DNA of 7,168 nt from the NCBI GenBank assembly GCA_018067055.1, contig JAGPVK010000319.1, forward strand, positions 1-7,168, read 5' to 3'. Of the stretch, positions 6,210-7,168 are shown one piece after another. Numbering within the stretch: position 1 is the first letter of the stretch; each line of letters opens with the position of its first letter. The stretch comes from Sphingomonadales bacterium (lineage in GTDB: Bacteria; Pseudomonadota; Alphaproteobacteria; Sphingomonadales; Sphingomonadaceae). The notes beneath the pieces are model-generated. The model searched no databases. It worked only from the letters and a program-made list of their open reading frames with translations, and was not told where the DNA came from. The position numbers and the translations under genes are program-made.

Positions 6210-7082
6210 CTACAGAAAATCCTTCAGCGTCCCGACAAACTCTTCAAACTGGTCATGGTGCAGCCAATGGCCGGCCTGCTGGAATTCCCTGACCTCCACA
6301 TTGTCGCCGAAATATTTGAGTCGGCCGTCTTTTTCCGGATTGCTCGCCCAGCTGTCGGCACCATAATGGAGCTGGGTCGGGCAGGTGATGTTGCTCCACA
6401 GCTGCTCGGTTTCGCCATGCGGGATTTCGTGTGGCCACCAGTTGCGGATCAGCGAATCGAATTTCCAGCTATAGCTGCCATCCTCGTTGCGGATCACCGC
6501 ATGGGTGGTCAGATGGCGGGCCTGCTCGTCGGACAAATGCGCATTTTCATTCTGCATCCGGTCGAGCGCCGCGGCAAAACTGTCATAGCGGCGGGGCGGC
6601 TTGCCGGCAAATTTCTGTTTCTCTTCAATCCAGTCGCGAATCCGTTTGGCAAAAGCGGTCTTGGCGCGCTCGGCCTGCATCTCCGGGGAGGGGCCAAGCC
6701 CCTCGATCGCGACCAGCTTGCGGACCTTGGCGGGATAGAGGCCGGTATAATGCAGCGCGATATTGCCGCCTAGCGAATGGGCGACAATGGTCACCGGTGC
6801 GAGTTCCAGCTGGTCGATCAGTTGCGCCAGATCATAGACATAGGAAAGCAGCGGATAATTGCCGTCGGTCGCCCATTCGCTGTCGCCATGGCCGCGCAAG
6901 TCCGGGGCGATGATATGCCAGTCCTCGCGCAATGCCTGCGCCGTCCAGTCCCAGTTGCGGCAATGATCCCGCCCGCCATGCAGCAGGATCAATGGCGGTT
7001 TGTCTTCATTGCCCCAGTCGGCATAATGCAGCTTGAGCCGCTGCGAGAAATAGCTGTGCGAGGCGGGGCCGATCAGGGTCAT
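6210..7082 (-). CDS. Alpha/beta hydrolase-fold protein
   Basis: A 290-residue alpha/beta hydrolase without a signal peptide, so probably cytosolic. The oxyanion-hole HGG is at 36-38 (LILLHGGRDH) and the conserved PDLRGHGDS turn follows. The nucleophile elbow is AHSLGG with Ser103, and the catalytic His272 is in AGHWLHH. The acid is Asp243 (HYGADSW) or possibly Glu127 (AIEGLGPSP). Residues of about 130-215 form the helical cap that would set substrate specificity. Ser as nucleophile fits an esterase, lipase or C-C bond hydrolase and argues against haloalkane dehalogenases and epoxide hydrolases, which use Asp. The substrate is unknown. I prefer ATG 7082 (GGAA six bases upstream); an in-frame ATG at 7094 adds four residues and has a pyrimidine-rich leader with no ribosome-binding site. 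Upstream 7095-7168 shows no good promoter. Confidence 0.9.
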   Translation of the reverse strand: MTLIGPASHSYFSQRLKLHYADWGNEDKPPLILLHGGRDHCRNWDWTAQALREDWHIIAPDLRGHGDSEWATDGNYPLLSYVYDLAQLIDQLELAPVTIVAHSLGGNIALHYTGLYPAKVRKLVAIEGLGPSPEMQAERAKTAFAKRIRDWIEEKQKFAGKPPRRYDSFAAALDRMQNENAHLSDEQARHLTTHAVIRNEDGSYSWKFDSLIRNWWPHEIPHGETEQLWSNITCPTQLHYGADSWASNPEKDGRLKYFGDNVEVREFQQAGHWLHHDQFEEFVGTLKDFL

Positions 7083-7168
7083 GGGTGTTTCCATCGGGAA
7101 AGGAAGATGTGCCTATTGCCTTAAAGGGAGCGGCGGGTTTCGACAAGCGTCTGTCAAGCGAGACCCGG

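Noticed and set aside
6198..6773. Plus-strand 191-residue frame opposite the hydrolase gene
   Set aside because: Antisense shadow; the minus strand encodes a complete alpha/beta hydrolase with a catalytic Ser and His.
7129..7157. TTGACA on the minus strand (7157-7152) as the -35 box of the hydrolase promoter
   Set aside because: The hexamer is a perfect match, but no -10-like sequence lies 15-19 bases downstream; the stretch is GC-rich. The adjacent GACAAGCG/GTCAAGCG repeat is too short to interpret.

Overview
The window looks like chromosomal DNA from a moderately GC-rich alphaproteobacterium, most likely a sphingomonad. I infer this from the codon usage of the main genes, the style of the encoded proteins, and a dispersed palindromic repeat at 153-234 of a kind I know from sphingomonad and other alphaproteobacterial intergenic regions. 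I ran no database search, so the taxonomy is tentative. I see no tRNA, rRNA, CRISPR array, transposase or phage gene.

Layout: bases 1-428 hold no gene. They contain an array of short AATGTGAT/ATCACATT sites (20-99), then three different inverted-repeat elements in a row (105-141, 153-234, 267-426). Next, on the minus strand, is an AT-richer gene for a Sel1-repeat protein (429-1061). It diverges from a plus-strand pair (1268-3843) encoding a ligase-associated metallo-beta-lactamase/beta-CASP DNA exonuclease and an ATP-dependent DNA ligase, whose stop and start codons share one base. From 3856 to the right edge all genes are on the minus strand: an orphan Rieske non-heme iron oxygenase alpha subunit (3856-5199), a cytochrome b561 (5310-5867), a 342-base gap with no convincing gene, and an alpha/beta hydrolase (6210-7082).

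How the genes work together: only the exonuclease-ligase pair is a clear functional unit, a DNA end-processing and sealing module. In many bacteria the same module also includes a DEXH helicase and a PdeM-type phosphoesterase. Neither is in this window, and the next gene after the ligase is convergent, so the module here is either split or reduced. The Rieske oxygenase, cytochrome b561 and hydrolase share a strand but show no evidence of a shared pathway.

I found no clear new multi-gene system. The most unusual material is the regulatory-looking array at the left edge, the stacked repeats beside the compositionally distinct Sel1 gene, and the two-gene ligase module.
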